Assembly (NCBI GenBank): GCA_016186915.1
Contig: JACPKU010000002.1
Location: 1 to 32,919 of the forward strand
Direction of reading: 5' to 3'
Length of the DNA: 32,919 nucleotides
Origin: Candidatus Doudnabacteria bacterium
GTDB lineage: Bacteria; Patescibacteriota; Doudnabacteria; UBA920; O2-02-FULL-48-8
In this document: one piece after another, positions 14,993-22,846 of the stretch
How positions within the stretch are numbered: the stretch's first letter is position 1
How the letters are laid out: each line of letters opens with the position of its first letter
The notes under the pieces: generated by a model
What the model was told of the DNA's origin: nothing
The model's input: only the letters and a program-made list of their open reading frames with translations
Databases searched by the model: none
Translations under genes and position numbers: made by a program

Positions 14993-16753
14993 ATGAATAA
15001 ATCAAGCAATCAAGAATATCTTAACAACCTCCGCCATTCATGCGCCCATCTCTTGGCAGCGGCGGTTATGAAACTTTGGCCAAATGCTAAACGCGCCATC
15101 GGGCCGGCAATAGAAAACGGCTTCTATTTTGACTTTGATTTTGGAGGGATAAAAATTTCAGAAAAAGACTTCCCTAAAATTGAAAAGGAGATGCGCGAAC
15201 TGGTTAAAAATTGGTCAAAGTTCGACAGACAGGAATTGACTGCTGCGCAAGCCAAAAAAGATTATCCGAACAATCCTTACAAGCACGAAATGATTGACGA
15301 GTTTTCAGAAAAAGGCAAAAAGAAAATTTCTTTTTACAAATCCGGCGATTACCGCGATCTTTGCCGCGGCGGGCACATAGACAATCCCAAAAAAGAACTG
15401 CAGCATTTCAAACTCCTGTCCGTGGCCGGCGCGTATTGGCGAGGCTCAGAAAAAAACCAGATGCTCACCCGCATCTACGGCACTTGCTGGCCGTCGAAAG
15501 CGGAGTTGGAAGCATATCTCAAACAGCAAAAGGAGGCTGAAAAAAGAGATCACAAAAAATTGGGCAAAGAACTTGATCTATATGCTTTCAGTCCTTTAGT
15601 TGGCGCGGGGTTGCCCCTGTTTCTACCCAAAGGCGAAACTATCTTTCATGAATTAGAAGAATTTATGCGGGAAGAAAAAGAAAAATTAGGATACAAATTT
15701 TTGCACATCCCTCATATCGCTAAGGCCGAATTATTTAAAAAAAGCGGGCACTTGGGCAAGTATGACGCGATGATGCCGATAATGACAGATAATGAAGGCA
15801 ACGAGTTTGTCCTCAAAGCTATGAATTGCCCTCATCACTTTGAGGCATACCTGGCCCAACCTCACAGCTACCGCGACCTTCCCTATCGCATGGCGAGTAC
15901 GGCCACGGTTTACCGAAACGAAAAAAGCGGAGAACTAAGTGGACTAACAAGAGTAAAATCACTAACCATAGATGATACTCATCATATCGTCCGCCCGGAT
16001 CAGATTCAATCAGAAATCGAGATGATTCTTAAACTTATGAATAAAATCTATAAAACTTTTGGCTTTAAAGACTACAGTGTGCAAATCTCTGTGAGGGATC
16101 CTGACAATAAAAAGAAATACTTTGGCAATGATAAGGTATGGGAAAGATCAGAAGCAATTTTGATTGAGAGTGTTAAAAAATGGGGTCGTCCCTATGTGAT
16201 CGAAAAAGGTGAGGCGGCTTTCTATGGCCCCAAAATCGACATTATGGTGAAAGATTCGATAGGTCGCCCTTGGCAACTAACCACGGTTCAGCTCGATTTC
16301 AACCAGCCGGAAAATTTTCATCTACGTTTTACGGGAAAAGATGGAAAAGAGTATCCTCCCTCAGTGTTACATGTAGCTATTCTCGGTTCAATCGAACGAT
16401 TTATGGGAGTACTTATCGAACACTTTGCCGGCGCCTTTCCGCTCTGGCTTTCCCCCGTTCAAGTGGCCGTGCTGCCAATCTCTGACAAACAGGTCAAATT
16501 CTCTCAAGGTGTTGTGGACGAACTAGAACAGAATAATATCCGCGTAGAATTTTACAACAAGGCGGAATCCATCGGCAAAAAAATCCGGGAAGCTGAAATT
16601 AATAAGATCCCTTACATGCTGATTGTCGGGGAAAAAGAAGCTAAGAGTAAATCTGTTTCAGTCAGGGCGCGTAACCACAAAGACTTGGGCAATATGAAGA
16701 TAGACAAATTTGTCCAAAGGGTTAGCAGGGAAATCGAGACCAAGAAGATATGA
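14993..16753 (+). CDS. thrS: Threonyl-tRNA synthetase lacking the TGS domain
   Basis: Charges tRNA-Thr. The protein begins directly with the editing (SAD) domain (LRHSCAHLLAAAVMKLWPNA). It continues into the class II core: KAMNCPHH, TRVKSLTIDDTHHI and HVAILGSIERF supply the zinc ligands Cys, His and His. The C-terminal anticodon-binding domain follows (FYNKAESIGKKIREAEINKI). At 586 residues it is about 55 shorter than the E. coli enzyme, which matches loss of the N-terminal TGS domain. Editing-domain residues HSCAHL and the CRGGHI stretch are present. Expression is probably controlled by the T-box leader. Confidence 0.96.
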   Translation: MNKSSNQEYLNNLRHSCAHLLAAAVMKLWPNAKRAIGPAIENGFYFDFDFGGIKISEKDFPKIEKEMRELVKNWSKFDRQELTAAQAKKDYPNNPYKHEMIDEFSEKGKKKISFYKSGDYRDLCRGGHIDNPKKELQHFKLLSVAGAYWRGSEKNQMLTRIYGTCWPSKAELEAYLKQQKEAEKRDHKKLGKELDLYAFSPLVGAGLPLFLPKGETIFHELEEFMREEKEKLGYKFLHIPHIAKAELFKKSGHLGKYDAMMPIMTDNEGNEFVLKAMNCPHHFEAYLAQPHSYRDLPYRMASTATVYRNEKSGELSGLTRVKSLTIDDTHHIVRPDQIQSEIEMILKLMNKIYKTFGFKDYSVQISVRDPDNKKKYFGNDKVWERSEAILIESVKKWGRPYVIEKGEAAFYGPKIDIMVKDSIGRPWQLTTVQLDFNQPENFHLRFTGKDGKEYPPSVLHVAILGSIERFMGVLIEHFAGAFPLWLSPVQVAVLPISDKQVKFSQGVVDELEQNNIRVEFYNKAESIGKKIREAEINKIPYMLIVGEKEAKSKSVSVRARNHKDLGNMKIDKFVQRVSREIETKKI

Positions 16754-16796
16754 AGAAACGCACGGAACATAATCTAAAAGCTGAAAAAAGAGAGAT

Positions 16797-16831
16797 AAAA
16801 AAACGCCCCAGAATGCGCCTAAGTGGGGCGT
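16797..16831 (-). terminator. Hairpin after thrS, oriented as a minus-strand terminator
   Basis: ACGCCCC and GGGGCGT (16803-16831) form a 7-bp stem. The T-run (TTTTTTT) follows it only on the minus strand. On the plus strand, where thrS ends, it is followed by CTTTG, a poor tail. It may still stop thrS transcription, but its orientation is unexpected. Confidence 0.4.
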
Positions 16832-16983
16832 CTTTGAAACGCCCATCAAAATTCTCAGGGATGGCTTTGGTAAAGATCAAAAATCAAAGATCAAAAATCA
16901 AAATGTAATTAAAAATGCAAAGAGAATAATTTTAAATTTTGCTTTGTCGTTTTGCATTTTGACTTTTGCATTTTGAATTCTCC

Positions 16984-17880
16984 ATGAATAAACTGATAGT
17001 CATCCTCGGTCCCACCTCGTCCGGCAAGTCGGCCCTTGCTATTAAATTGGCCAAAAAATTCAAGGGAGAAATCATCTCCGCTGATTCCAGACAAGTGTAT
17101 AAGGGGATGGATATCGGAACCGGCAAGATCACAAAACGGCAGCAAAAGCTCGTTCCTCATCATTTACTCGACGTCATTTCTCCCAAAAGGCAACTTACGG
17201 TTGCTGACTACAAACGACTGCTAAAACGTGCGATCGCACAAATTAGACGTAAAGGCAAACTCCCCTTTTTGGTGGGCGGCTCGGCTTTTTATATTTACGC
17301 GGTGATTGATGATTGGAAAATACCAGAGATTAAACCCAATTTAAAACTGCGAAAACAACTGGAGGGAAAATCGACTCAACAGTTATTTCAAATGTTGAAA
17401 AAATTGGATCCTCGACGCGCCCAAACCATTGACCGCCATAATCCCAGACGGCTGATCCGAGCACTTGAAATTACCAAGGCCACCGGCCAACCAGTGCCTT
17501 ATTATACCTATCAAACCTATTATCCTTATGACCTATTAATCCTCGGAATAAAAAAAGGCCCTCAAGAACTTAAAAAACTAATCAAGCAGCGTCTGGAAAA
17601 TCGCCTGCGAGCCGGCATGGTGGCCGAGGTTAAACGATTGAAACGACAGGGCTTAAGTTTCAAACGCTTGGAATCGTTCGGTTTGGAATATCGTCTGATC
17701 GCGGAGTATTTGCAGGGCAAACTTAACTATGACGAGATGGTGGCCAAACTAAAAACCGCCATCTGGCGATTTTCGAAAAGACAAATGACTTGGTTTAAGC
17801 GCGACCGACGAATCAAGTGGATCAAAAACCAGAAGCAGGCCGAAAAATTAACCAAAGCATATCTAAGCACTAAGGCTTGA
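16984..17880 (+). CDS. miaA: tRNA dimethylallyltransferase
   Basis: Adds an isopentenyl group to A37 of tRNAs reading codons that start with U. The P-loop ILGPTSSGKSALAIKLA is at the N-terminus, followed by ISADSRQVYKGMDIGTGKI and the family motif VPHHLLDVISP. FLVGGSAFYIYAVIDD and RRLIRALEI also match. The C-terminal FGLEYRLIAEY and QMTWFKRD complete the family pattern. The start at 16984 gives a standard N-terminus; an in-frame ATG 18 bases upstream would add residues of no family counterpart and neither has a Shine-Dalgarno site. 298 residues. The upstream gap holds simple AT-rich repeats (runs of ATCAAA and TTTTGCA). Confidence 0.96.
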   Translation: MNKLIVILGPTSSGKSALAIKLAKKFKGEIISADSRQVYKGMDIGTGKITKRQQKLVPHHLLDVISPKRQLTVADYKRLLKRAIAQIRRKGKLPFLVGGSAFYIYAVIDDWKIPEIKPNLKLRKQLEGKSTQQLFQMLKKLDPRRAQTIDRHNPRRLIRALEITKATGQPVPYYTYQTYYPYDLLILGIKKGPQELKKLIKQRLENRLRAGMVAEVKRLKRQGLSFKRLESFGLEYRLIAEYLQGKLNYDEMVAKLKTAIWRFSKRQMTWFKRDRRIKWIKNQKQAEKLTKAYLSTKA

Positions 17881-17882
17881 TT

Positions 17883-17916
17883 GGACAACTACCCACCTAT
17901 CGCATGGTAGTTGTCC
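17883..17916. other. Strong hairpin after miaA
   Basis: GGACAACTACC and GGTAGTTGTCC form a perfect 11-bp stem around a 12-base loop immediately after the miaA stop. The plus strand then reads TAAATAAAAAAG, with no U-run. It may protect the mRNA end or act as a rho-independent stop of low efficiency. Confidence 0.5.
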
Positions 17917-17920
17917 TAAA

Positions 17921-17945
17921 TAAAAAAGAGCTGGTCAGGCTCTAC
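17921..17945 (-). terminator. Terminator of the 17942-18346 gene
   Basis: On the minus strand AGAGC and GCTCT pair around CTGACCA and are followed by TTTTTTATTT. The stem overlaps the stop codon of the gene. Confidence 0.6.
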
Positions 17946-18346
17946 TTGCGTTCTTGTAGCATGTGGAGCGGGGCTGCCTCCTTGGTATGAAAGCCCTGCC
18001 ATTTCTTGAACACAAAATCAGGTTCGACCGTGGTGAGAAACGAAACCTGGACCACGAAAATCTTCCGAGGCTTGATCCCTTGGGGATATTCCCTCCCCGA
18101 GAGGAGCTCGAGAGAAACCCCATAGTTGCGGTCCTCTTGTGCTCTCAGCCAAACCAGAAACTCTTTGATGGCGTGCCGTATCACCCGCCGGCGGAAAAAA
18201 CCAGGACCGCTGGCGAATTCCCCCTTGACTTTGACGAGTGTGGAACCGCCCTTTACCGTGCTTGGATGCTTCTCTATATACATCCAATCGGAAGCAAACA
18301 CGCACAACCGACTCAGCTCGAGAAGCTTGCTATTCAAGTCCTGCAT
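17942..18346 (-). CDS. Small hypothetical protein with a palindrome over its start
   Basis: 134 residues, unrecognised. It looks like a real gene: AAGGAGG lies 5 bases before the ATG, it has its own -10 (TATACT, 18373-18368), a terminator, and sits alone between miaA and gatB. The protein is soluble and mixed alpha/beta, with aromatic and basic character (ASDWMYIEKHPSTVKGGSTL; RRRVIRHAIKEFLVWLRAQE). No cysteines pair as a metal site and no transmembrane helix is evident. Its near-consensus Shine-Dalgarno site is unusual among the genes here, which mostly lack one, and may indicate foreign origin. Function unknown. Confidence 0.7.
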   Translation of the reverse strand: MQDLNSKLLELSRLCVFASDWMYIEKHPSTVKGGSTLVKVKGEFASGPGFFRRRVIRHAIKEFLVWLRAQEDRNYGVSLELLSGREYPQGIKPRKIFVVQVSFLTTVEPDFVFKKWQGFHTKEAAPLHMLQERK

Positions 18347-18368
18347 GCAGTCCTCCTTCAGGACTGCA
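18346..18368 (-). promoter_or_regulatory. Palindrome covering transcription start, RBS and start codon
   Basis: TGCAGTCC and GGACTGCA form a perfect 8-bp inverted repeat with a 7-base centre. One arm touches the -10 box, and the other includes part of the AAGGAGG site and the A of the ATG. Because transcription should start within it, a DNA operator for autorepression is more likely than an RNA hairpin. Confidence 0.4.
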
Positions 18369-18375
18369 GTATAGC

Positions 18376-18405
18376 AAAAAACCCGGATTCATGCCGGGTT
18401 TTTCC
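18376..18405. terminator. Bidirectional terminator next to gatB
   Basis: AACCCGG/CCGGGTT around ATTCATG, with an A-run before and a T-run after on the plus strand. On the minus strand it follows the gatB stop by about 12 bp and is followed by TTTTTT, so it probably ends the gat operon. Confidence 0.75.
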
Positions 18406-18417
18406 ATAAGACATTTT

Positions 18418-19956
18418 TTATATTTTTCGCAATTCGTCCTTTAGCAACTCATTGATCACCTGCGGGTTGCCTTTGCCTTTCAACTCTTTCATTGTTTGGC
18501 CCACTAAAAACCCAAACGCCTTTGGGCCTTTTGTTTTTGCGTCTGCCACGGCCTTGGGGTTTTCTTTAATCACCTTTTTTACCGCCGCCACGATCACGGC
18601 CTCGTCACTGACTTGAGCCAAACCCAATTCATCTAAAATATTCGACGGGTCGCCGCCGGTTTCAAACATCTTATTAAGCACGTCTTTGGCAGAAAGCTGG
18701 GAGACTCGTGCTTCGGCGATAAGCTTGATCAGCTCGGCAAAATTTTCCGGCGTTATTTTTGACTCCTTTGCTCCAACGACTTTGGCGTTGAGCAGTGACA
18801 AAAATTGTCCCAGCACCCAATTAGCGGCGAGTTTGAGATACTCAGTCCGATCGTCGATATTGAACTTAAGATCTTCCGCTTCCACCCAGGCATCAAACTC
18901 TGAAACTACCTGCTCGAAGTAATCTGCCAAGTCTTTGTTGCCAATCAGAGTTTGAGCGTCAGCTGGGGTTAGTTTAAACTCTCGCAAAAATCGTTCAAGC
19001 CGGGCAGCTGGAAGCTCGGGCAGTGTTCTCTTGATCTCGCTAACCCACGCTTCGGTAAGATGCAAAACCGGTAAATCAGGCTCGGGGAAATAGCGATAAT
19101 CCTGGGACTCTTCTTTCGATCTCTGCAAAACAGTTATGCCCTTGTCCTCCACCCACCCGCGCGTCTCGCTCGCCAATACTTCTCCTCTGTCTAATACTTT
19201 AGCCTGGCGCTGAATCTCATAATTCAGCGCGTTGCTTACAGCTTTGAACGAATTCATGTTTTTGACTTCCACTTTATACTCCGGGAAACCGCTCTCGCCT
19301 GATTCGCGCAGAGAAATATTGGCATCACACCTCAAATGGCCTTTCTCCATGTCTGCGTCCGAAGCTCCCAAATAGCGCATCATATTCTGCAGTTGCTGCA
19401 AATAAATTTTCGCCTCGTCAGCGCTCTTTATTTCCGGCTCGCTGACTATCTCAAGCAGTGGCACGCCCGCTCGGTTGTAATCAACCAGCGAATAACCATG
19501 ACTTTTTACTTTTGACTTTTGACCACTGCGGTCATTGTCATCGTTATTGTCATAGTGGATCAACTTCCCCGCATCCTCTTCTAGATGCGCTCTGGTTATC
19601 CCAATAGTTTTCTTCTCTCCTGTCATTGTCATCGTTATTGTCAACTGTCCCTTACCGTTAATGGGCATATCAAACTGGGAAATCTGATACCCTTTCGGCA
19701 GATCGGGATAAAAATAATTTTTTCGGTCAAACTTGGAATACTCGGCAATCTCGCAATTCAAAGCCAAGCCCACCTGCACGGTCTTTCTTATTGCTTCCCG
19801 ATTGATCACCGGCAACACCCCGGGTTGTCCGGTACAAACCTCACAAATATGAACATTGGCCTGGTCGCTCTCGGCATTTTTTGAGCGGCAAAACATCTTG
19901 CTCTCGGTTTTAAGCTGCACGTGGACCTCTAGTCCAATCACTGGTTCAAAATTCAT
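18418..19956 (-). CDS. gatB: Asp/Glu-tRNA(Asn/Gln) amidotransferase subunit B
   Basis: Part of GatCAB, which converts Glu-tRNA-Gln and/or Asp-tRNA-Asn to the correct amide. Family motifs: PVIGLEVHVQLKTESKMFC, CEVCTGQPGVLPVINREAI, FDRKNYFYPDLPKGYQISQ, ITRAHLEEDAGK and VDYNRAGVPLLEIVSEPEI. The C-terminal YqeY-like tail is present. The usual first Cys pair is reduced to one Cys (MFCRSKN). A stretch of about 20 residues rich in Asn, Asp, Lys and Ser sits between AGKLIHY and YSLVDYN. It is encoded by low-complexity repeats that share a 20-bp stretch with another spot in the gene. 512 residues. It overlaps the upstream pilin gene by 4 bases. Confidence 0.96.
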   Translation of the reverse strand: MNFEPVIGLEVHVQLKTESKMFCRSKNAESDQANVHICEVCTGQPGVLPVINREAIRKTVQVGLALNCEIAEYSKFDRKNYFYPDLPKGYQISQFDMPINGKGQLTITMTMTGEKKTIGITRAHLEEDAGKLIHYDNNDDNDRSGQKSKVKSHGYSLVDYNRAGVPLLEIVSEPEIKSADEAKIYLQQLQNMMRYLGASDADMEKGHLRCDANISLRESGESGFPEYKVEVKNMNSFKAVSNALNYEIQRQAKVLDRGEVLASETRGWVEDKGITVLQRSKEESQDYRYFPEPDLPVLHLTEAWVSEIKRTLPELPAARLERFLREFKLTPADAQTLIGNKDLADYFEQVVSEFDAWVEAEDLKFNIDDRTEYLKLAANWVLGQFLSLLNAKVVGAKESKITPENFAELIKLIAEARVSQLSAKDVLNKMFETGGDPSNILDELGLAQVSDEAVIVAAVKKVIKENPKAVADAKTKGPKAFGFLVGQTMKELKGKGNPQVINELLKDELRKI

Positions 19957-20411
19957 GGGTTTGGATTGACGTTAATATTACTTCCTGCTGGCAGAGGTGT
20001 TTGCTGAAACGGGTCAGTGGATAAATTACTGAAGTCTACCAAGTCAGGATTAATCGTATTGAGAATCAGATAGGCGGCAAATAAAATACCCAATCCCACA
20101 ATTGACGCCCAGATCATTTCTTTACCTGTGCTTGATTGCTGCGCATTGCCAGCCGCGGTCATAACCATGTAGCCGCCAAAAACCATCATCAACATTGCAA
20201 GCAGTGCGGCAATCCCCAAAGACCAAAGGTAGATTTGGTTGATACAAAGGGGCAGACTACCGCCACCGCTAGCATCAGTCCCAGCCCCAGCGTCAACATT
20301 AGAGCATGGATTGCTGGTTGGTTGCTGTGGTGGCTGATTTGTCTGGGCAAATCCCAAAACTGGACTGAATATTAGAAAGAAAACAATAAGAACATATAAA
20401 ATCTTGCTCAT
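19953..20411 (-). CDS. VirB2/TrbC-like pilin
   Basis: 152 residues. A Sec-type signal peptide (about residues 1-23, ending VLGFAQ) is followed by a short Pro/Gly/Ser-rich segment with two Cys. Two hydrophobic helices follow (IYLWSLGIAALLAMLMMVFG and IWASIVGLGILFAAYLILN) with a polar turn between them, then a polar C-terminus. This is the layout of TrbC/VirB2-family conjugative pilins, which are common as orphans in CPR genomes. It lies between gatA (10-bp gap) and gatB (ATGA overlap), so it is transcribed with the amidotransferase. The fold assignment is by pattern; its role is unknown. Confidence 0.7.
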   Translation of the reverse strand: MSKILYVLIVFFLIFSPVLGFAQTNQPPQQPTSNPCSNVDAGAGTDASGGGSLPLCINQIYLWSLGIAALLAMLMMVFGGYMVMTAAGNAQQSSTGKEMIWASIVGLGILFAAYLILNTINPDLVDFSNLSTDPFQQTPLPAGSNINVNPNP

Positions 20412-20421
20412 AATTTTGGTT

Positions 20422-21876
20422 TTACCCCGTCAGACGGGGTTTTAGTTTAAGACCCAAGGCTTGCTCGAACGCATGCCCTGCCTGGATCAATTTCTCTTCT
20501 TGGAAATGAGGAGCCACTAACTGTAAATTAACTGGCAGTCCTGACTCTGTTGCCCCCGCTGGCACTGAGAGTCCCGGCACTCCTGCTAAATTCAGCGGCC
20601 CGGTAAACACGTCTTCCAAATACATGGCCAAAGGATCAGCCTTCTCCCCAATTTTAAATGCAGCGTGGGGAGAAACCGGGGTCAGCAACAGATCCACTTT
20701 TTCAAAGGCCTTAGTAAAATCATCGCGAATTAAAGTCTGGATTTGTTTGGCTTTTTTGTAGTAAGCATCGAAGTAGCCAGCGGACGAAGCGTACGATCCA
20801 ATCATTATCCTTCTTTTTACTTCCGCGCCAAAACCTTTTGATCTGGATTTAAAATAGACTTCATCCAAGGACTTTCCGGCAACAGACAAACCGTAACGGA
20901 TACCGTCGAAGCGCGAGAGATTTGCCGAGATCTCAACCGGCGTGATGATATAGTAAGCAGCCACTGAATAAGGAACATTGGGCAAGCTAGTTTCAATAAT
21001 TTCCGCACCCAAAGTTTCGAACTGTTTAATCGCTGACTGAATAATATTTCTCACTTCCTGATCCAGGCCTTCTATAAAAAATTCTTTCGGTATGCCGATC
21101 TTAACACCTCGTACGTCTAGATTTAAAGATCTAGTGTAATCTGGCACGTGTTTGGGCAGGGTGGTGGTGTCAAATTCGTCTTGACCGGCAAGCAACTGAA
21201 ACGAAATCGCTGTGTCCTCCACGGTTTTGGTCAGCACCCCGATTTGGTCCAGCGAAGAACACATGGCAATCAAACCATAGCGGGATACCCGGCCATAGGT
21301 TGGTTTTAATCCGACCACCCCGCAAAAAGACGCTGGCTGCCTGATAGAACCGGCAGTGTCTGAACCCAGAGCAAAAATCGCCTCGTCAGCAGCCACTGCC
21401 GCGGCTGAGCCGCCAGACGATCCGCCGGCAACCCGTTCTAAATCAAAAGGATTTCTAGTCGGGCCAAAAGCGGAATTTTCAGTGGACGCACCCATAGCAA
21501 ACTCGTCCAAATTAGTTTTACCTAGCATCACGGGAGCCGCTTGACTGAGCCTCTTAATCACAGTCGCGTCATAAGTAGATTCATAATTTTCTAAAATCTT
21601 GGAAGCGGCAGTGGTTTTCGTTCCTTTCACTAAAATGTTGTCTTTGACCGCATAAGGAATCCCGGTTAAAAATGTGTTGGCGTTGTTGGCGATCTGCTTG
21701 TCTGCTTCTTTCGCGGCCAGCATCGCAGACTGTTCAGCCAAAAACAAAAAGGCGTTGAGTTTGGGATCGACTTTCTTCACTCGATCTATACAAGCTTGAG
21801 TCAACTCCACCGAAGAAATTTCTTTCTTGGCAAGTTTTTCAGACGCTTCTTTAATCGTCAATTCATTCAGCTTCAT
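20422..21876 (-). CDS. gatA: Asp/Glu-tRNA(Asn/Gln) amidotransferase subunit A
   Basis: The glutaminase subunit that releases ammonia for transamidation. The amidase-signature catalytic triad is visible: Lys in YAVKDNILVKG, cis-Ser in GSDTAGSIRQPASF, and nucleophile Ser region GGSSGGSAAAVAA. Substrate-side residues in GLKPTYGRVSRYGLIAM match GatA rather than generic amidases. 484 residues, a normal length. The start overlaps the gatC stop by 4 bases. The gatC-gatA pair precedes the pilin and gatB on the same strand, so all three GatCAB subunits come from one transcript. Confidence 0.97.
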   Translation of the reverse strand: MKLNELTIKEASEKLAKKEISSVELTQACIDRVKKVDPKLNAFLFLAEQSAMLAAKEADKQIANNANTFLTGIPYAVKDNILVKGTKTTAASKILENYESTYDATVIKRLSQAAPVMLGKTNLDEFAMGASTENSAFGPTRNPFDLERVAGGSSGGSAAAVAADEAIFALGSDTAGSIRQPASFCGVVGLKPTYGRVSRYGLIAMCSSLDQIGVLTKTVEDTAISFQLLAGQDEFDTTTLPKHVPDYTRSLNLDVRGVKIGIPKEFFIEGLDQEVRNIIQSAIKQFETLGAEIIETSLPNVPYSVAAYYIITPVEISANLSRFDGIRYGLSVAGKSLDEVYFKSRSKGFGAEVKRRIMIGSYASSAGYFDAYYKKAKQIQTLIRDDFTKAFEKVDLLLTPVSPHAAFKIGEKADPLAMYLEDVFTGPLNLAGVPGLSVPAGATESGLPVNLQLVAPHFQEEKLIQAGHAFEQALGLKLKPRLTG

Positions 21877-22160
21877 TCCAAAACACTCCTTACCTTGACG
21901 TAATTACCTTCCCTTTCTGGGGCTTGCGCGATAAACTCTTCTGGGTTTGCATTTGGCTCTGCCACATCCTCGCGCATCAAATTAAGCGCTTCCTCATCTT
22001 CGAAGTGCCTGATCTTAACTTCTTCCTGAACCTCTTTCAGTTTATCAACGTAACCTAAAATAGAGCTTAGCTCTTTTTGTAGTTTTTCTTTCTCTGCGTC
22101 AGAAAATTCCAATCTCGCCAGCTTGGCAATTCTTTCAACTTCTTCTTTTGAAATACTCAT
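21873..22160 (-). CDS. gatC: Asp/Glu-tRNA(Asn/Gln) amidotransferase subunit C
   Basis: A 95-residue subunit that wraps and stabilises GatA-GatB. The N-terminus EEVERIAKLARLEFSDAEKE and the following LSSILGYVDKLKEV are typical. The C-terminal part (REDVAEPNANPEEFIAQAPE then REGNYVKVRSVLE) matches the family's end. It is the first gene of the gat operon. A -10-like TATAGT lies about 8 bp before the ATG on the minus strand, so the mRNA may be nearly leaderless. Confidence 0.95.
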   Translation of the reverse strand: MSISKEEVERIAKLARLEFSDAEKEKLQKELSSILGYVDKLKEVQEEVKIRHFEDEEALNLMREDVAEPNANPEEFIAQAPEREGNYVKVRSVLE

Positions 22161-22179
22161 AAGCGCACTATACCATATT

Positions 22180-22208
22180 TTGCGCGATTATTCCACTTAT
22201 CCTATAAT
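22180..22208 (+). promoter_or_regulatory. Promoter of lemA-htpX
   Basis: TTGCGC (22180-22185), a 17-bp spacer and perfect TATAAT (22203-22208), with AAAGGA before the lemA ATG. Confidence 0.65.
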
Positions 22209-22236
22209 ACCTAGAGGTTATTAATGAAAGGAAAAT

Positions 22237-22785
22237 ATGATATTTTTTTGGATAATATTGGCCATTGTGGTGATTGGCCTGATTGGCCTGTATAACAGCC
22301 TGATCACTTCCCGCAACCGCGCGGACGAAGCTTGGTCTGATATCGAAGTCCAGCTCAAAAGAAGATACGATCTAATACCCAACTTGGTCAATACAGTCAA
22401 AGGTTATGCCAAACAGGAATCCAGCGTTTTAGAAAATGTGACCCGAGCGCGCAATATGGCCATGGCCGCCGGCAGTATGCAAGAAAAAGCAAAAGATGAA
22501 AACCTGCTCTCAGGCGCTTTGAAAAGTTTGTTTGCAGTGGCCGAAGCCTATCCTGATCTAAAATCAAACCAGAACTTTATGCGGCTGCAGTCAGATTTAA
22601 CTGACACAGAAGATAAAATTCAGGCAGCGAGAAGATTCTACAACGGCCAGGTCAGAGATTTTAACACCAAACTGCAGGTCTTCCCCACCAATCTGATTGC
22701 CGGGATGTTTGGATTTAAAACGCGAGAATTTTTCGACATTGATGAAAAGGGGGTAGAAGGCCAGCCGGTTGAGGTGAAATTCTAA
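22237..22785 (+). CDS. lemA: LemA family protein
   Basis: 182 residues. One N-terminal membrane helix (about residues 2-20) is followed by the LemA signature: YNSLITSRNRADEAWSDIEV, QLKRRYDLIPNLVNTVKGYA, and later DTEDKIQAARRFYNGQVRDF, NTKLQVFPTNLIAGMFGF. LemA proteins are membrane-anchored helical bundles of uncertain function. They are frequently encoded beside the HtpX protease, as here, which supports the pairing as a membrane-protein quality-control unit. A clear promoter and AAAGGA site are upstream. Confidence 0.95.
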   Translation: MIFFWIILAIVVIGLIGLYNSLITSRNRADEAWSDIEVQLKRRYDLIPNLVNTVKGYAKQESSVLENVTRARNMAMAAGSMQEKAKDENLLSGALKSLFAVAEAYPDLKSNQNFMRLQSDLTDTEDKIQAARRFYNGQVRDFNTKLQVFPTNLIAGMFGFKTREFFDIDEKGVEGQPVEVKF

Positions 22786-22846
22786 AACTATTGACTGTTG
22801 ACTATTGACTTTTGACCGGTCAATCGTTAATCGTCAATTGTCAAAC

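Noticed and set aside
16850-16980. Possible tandem-repeat regulatory array before miaA
   Set aside because: The ATCAAA and TTTTGCA runs are simple AT-rich microsatellite-like sequence without conserved spacing or symmetry.
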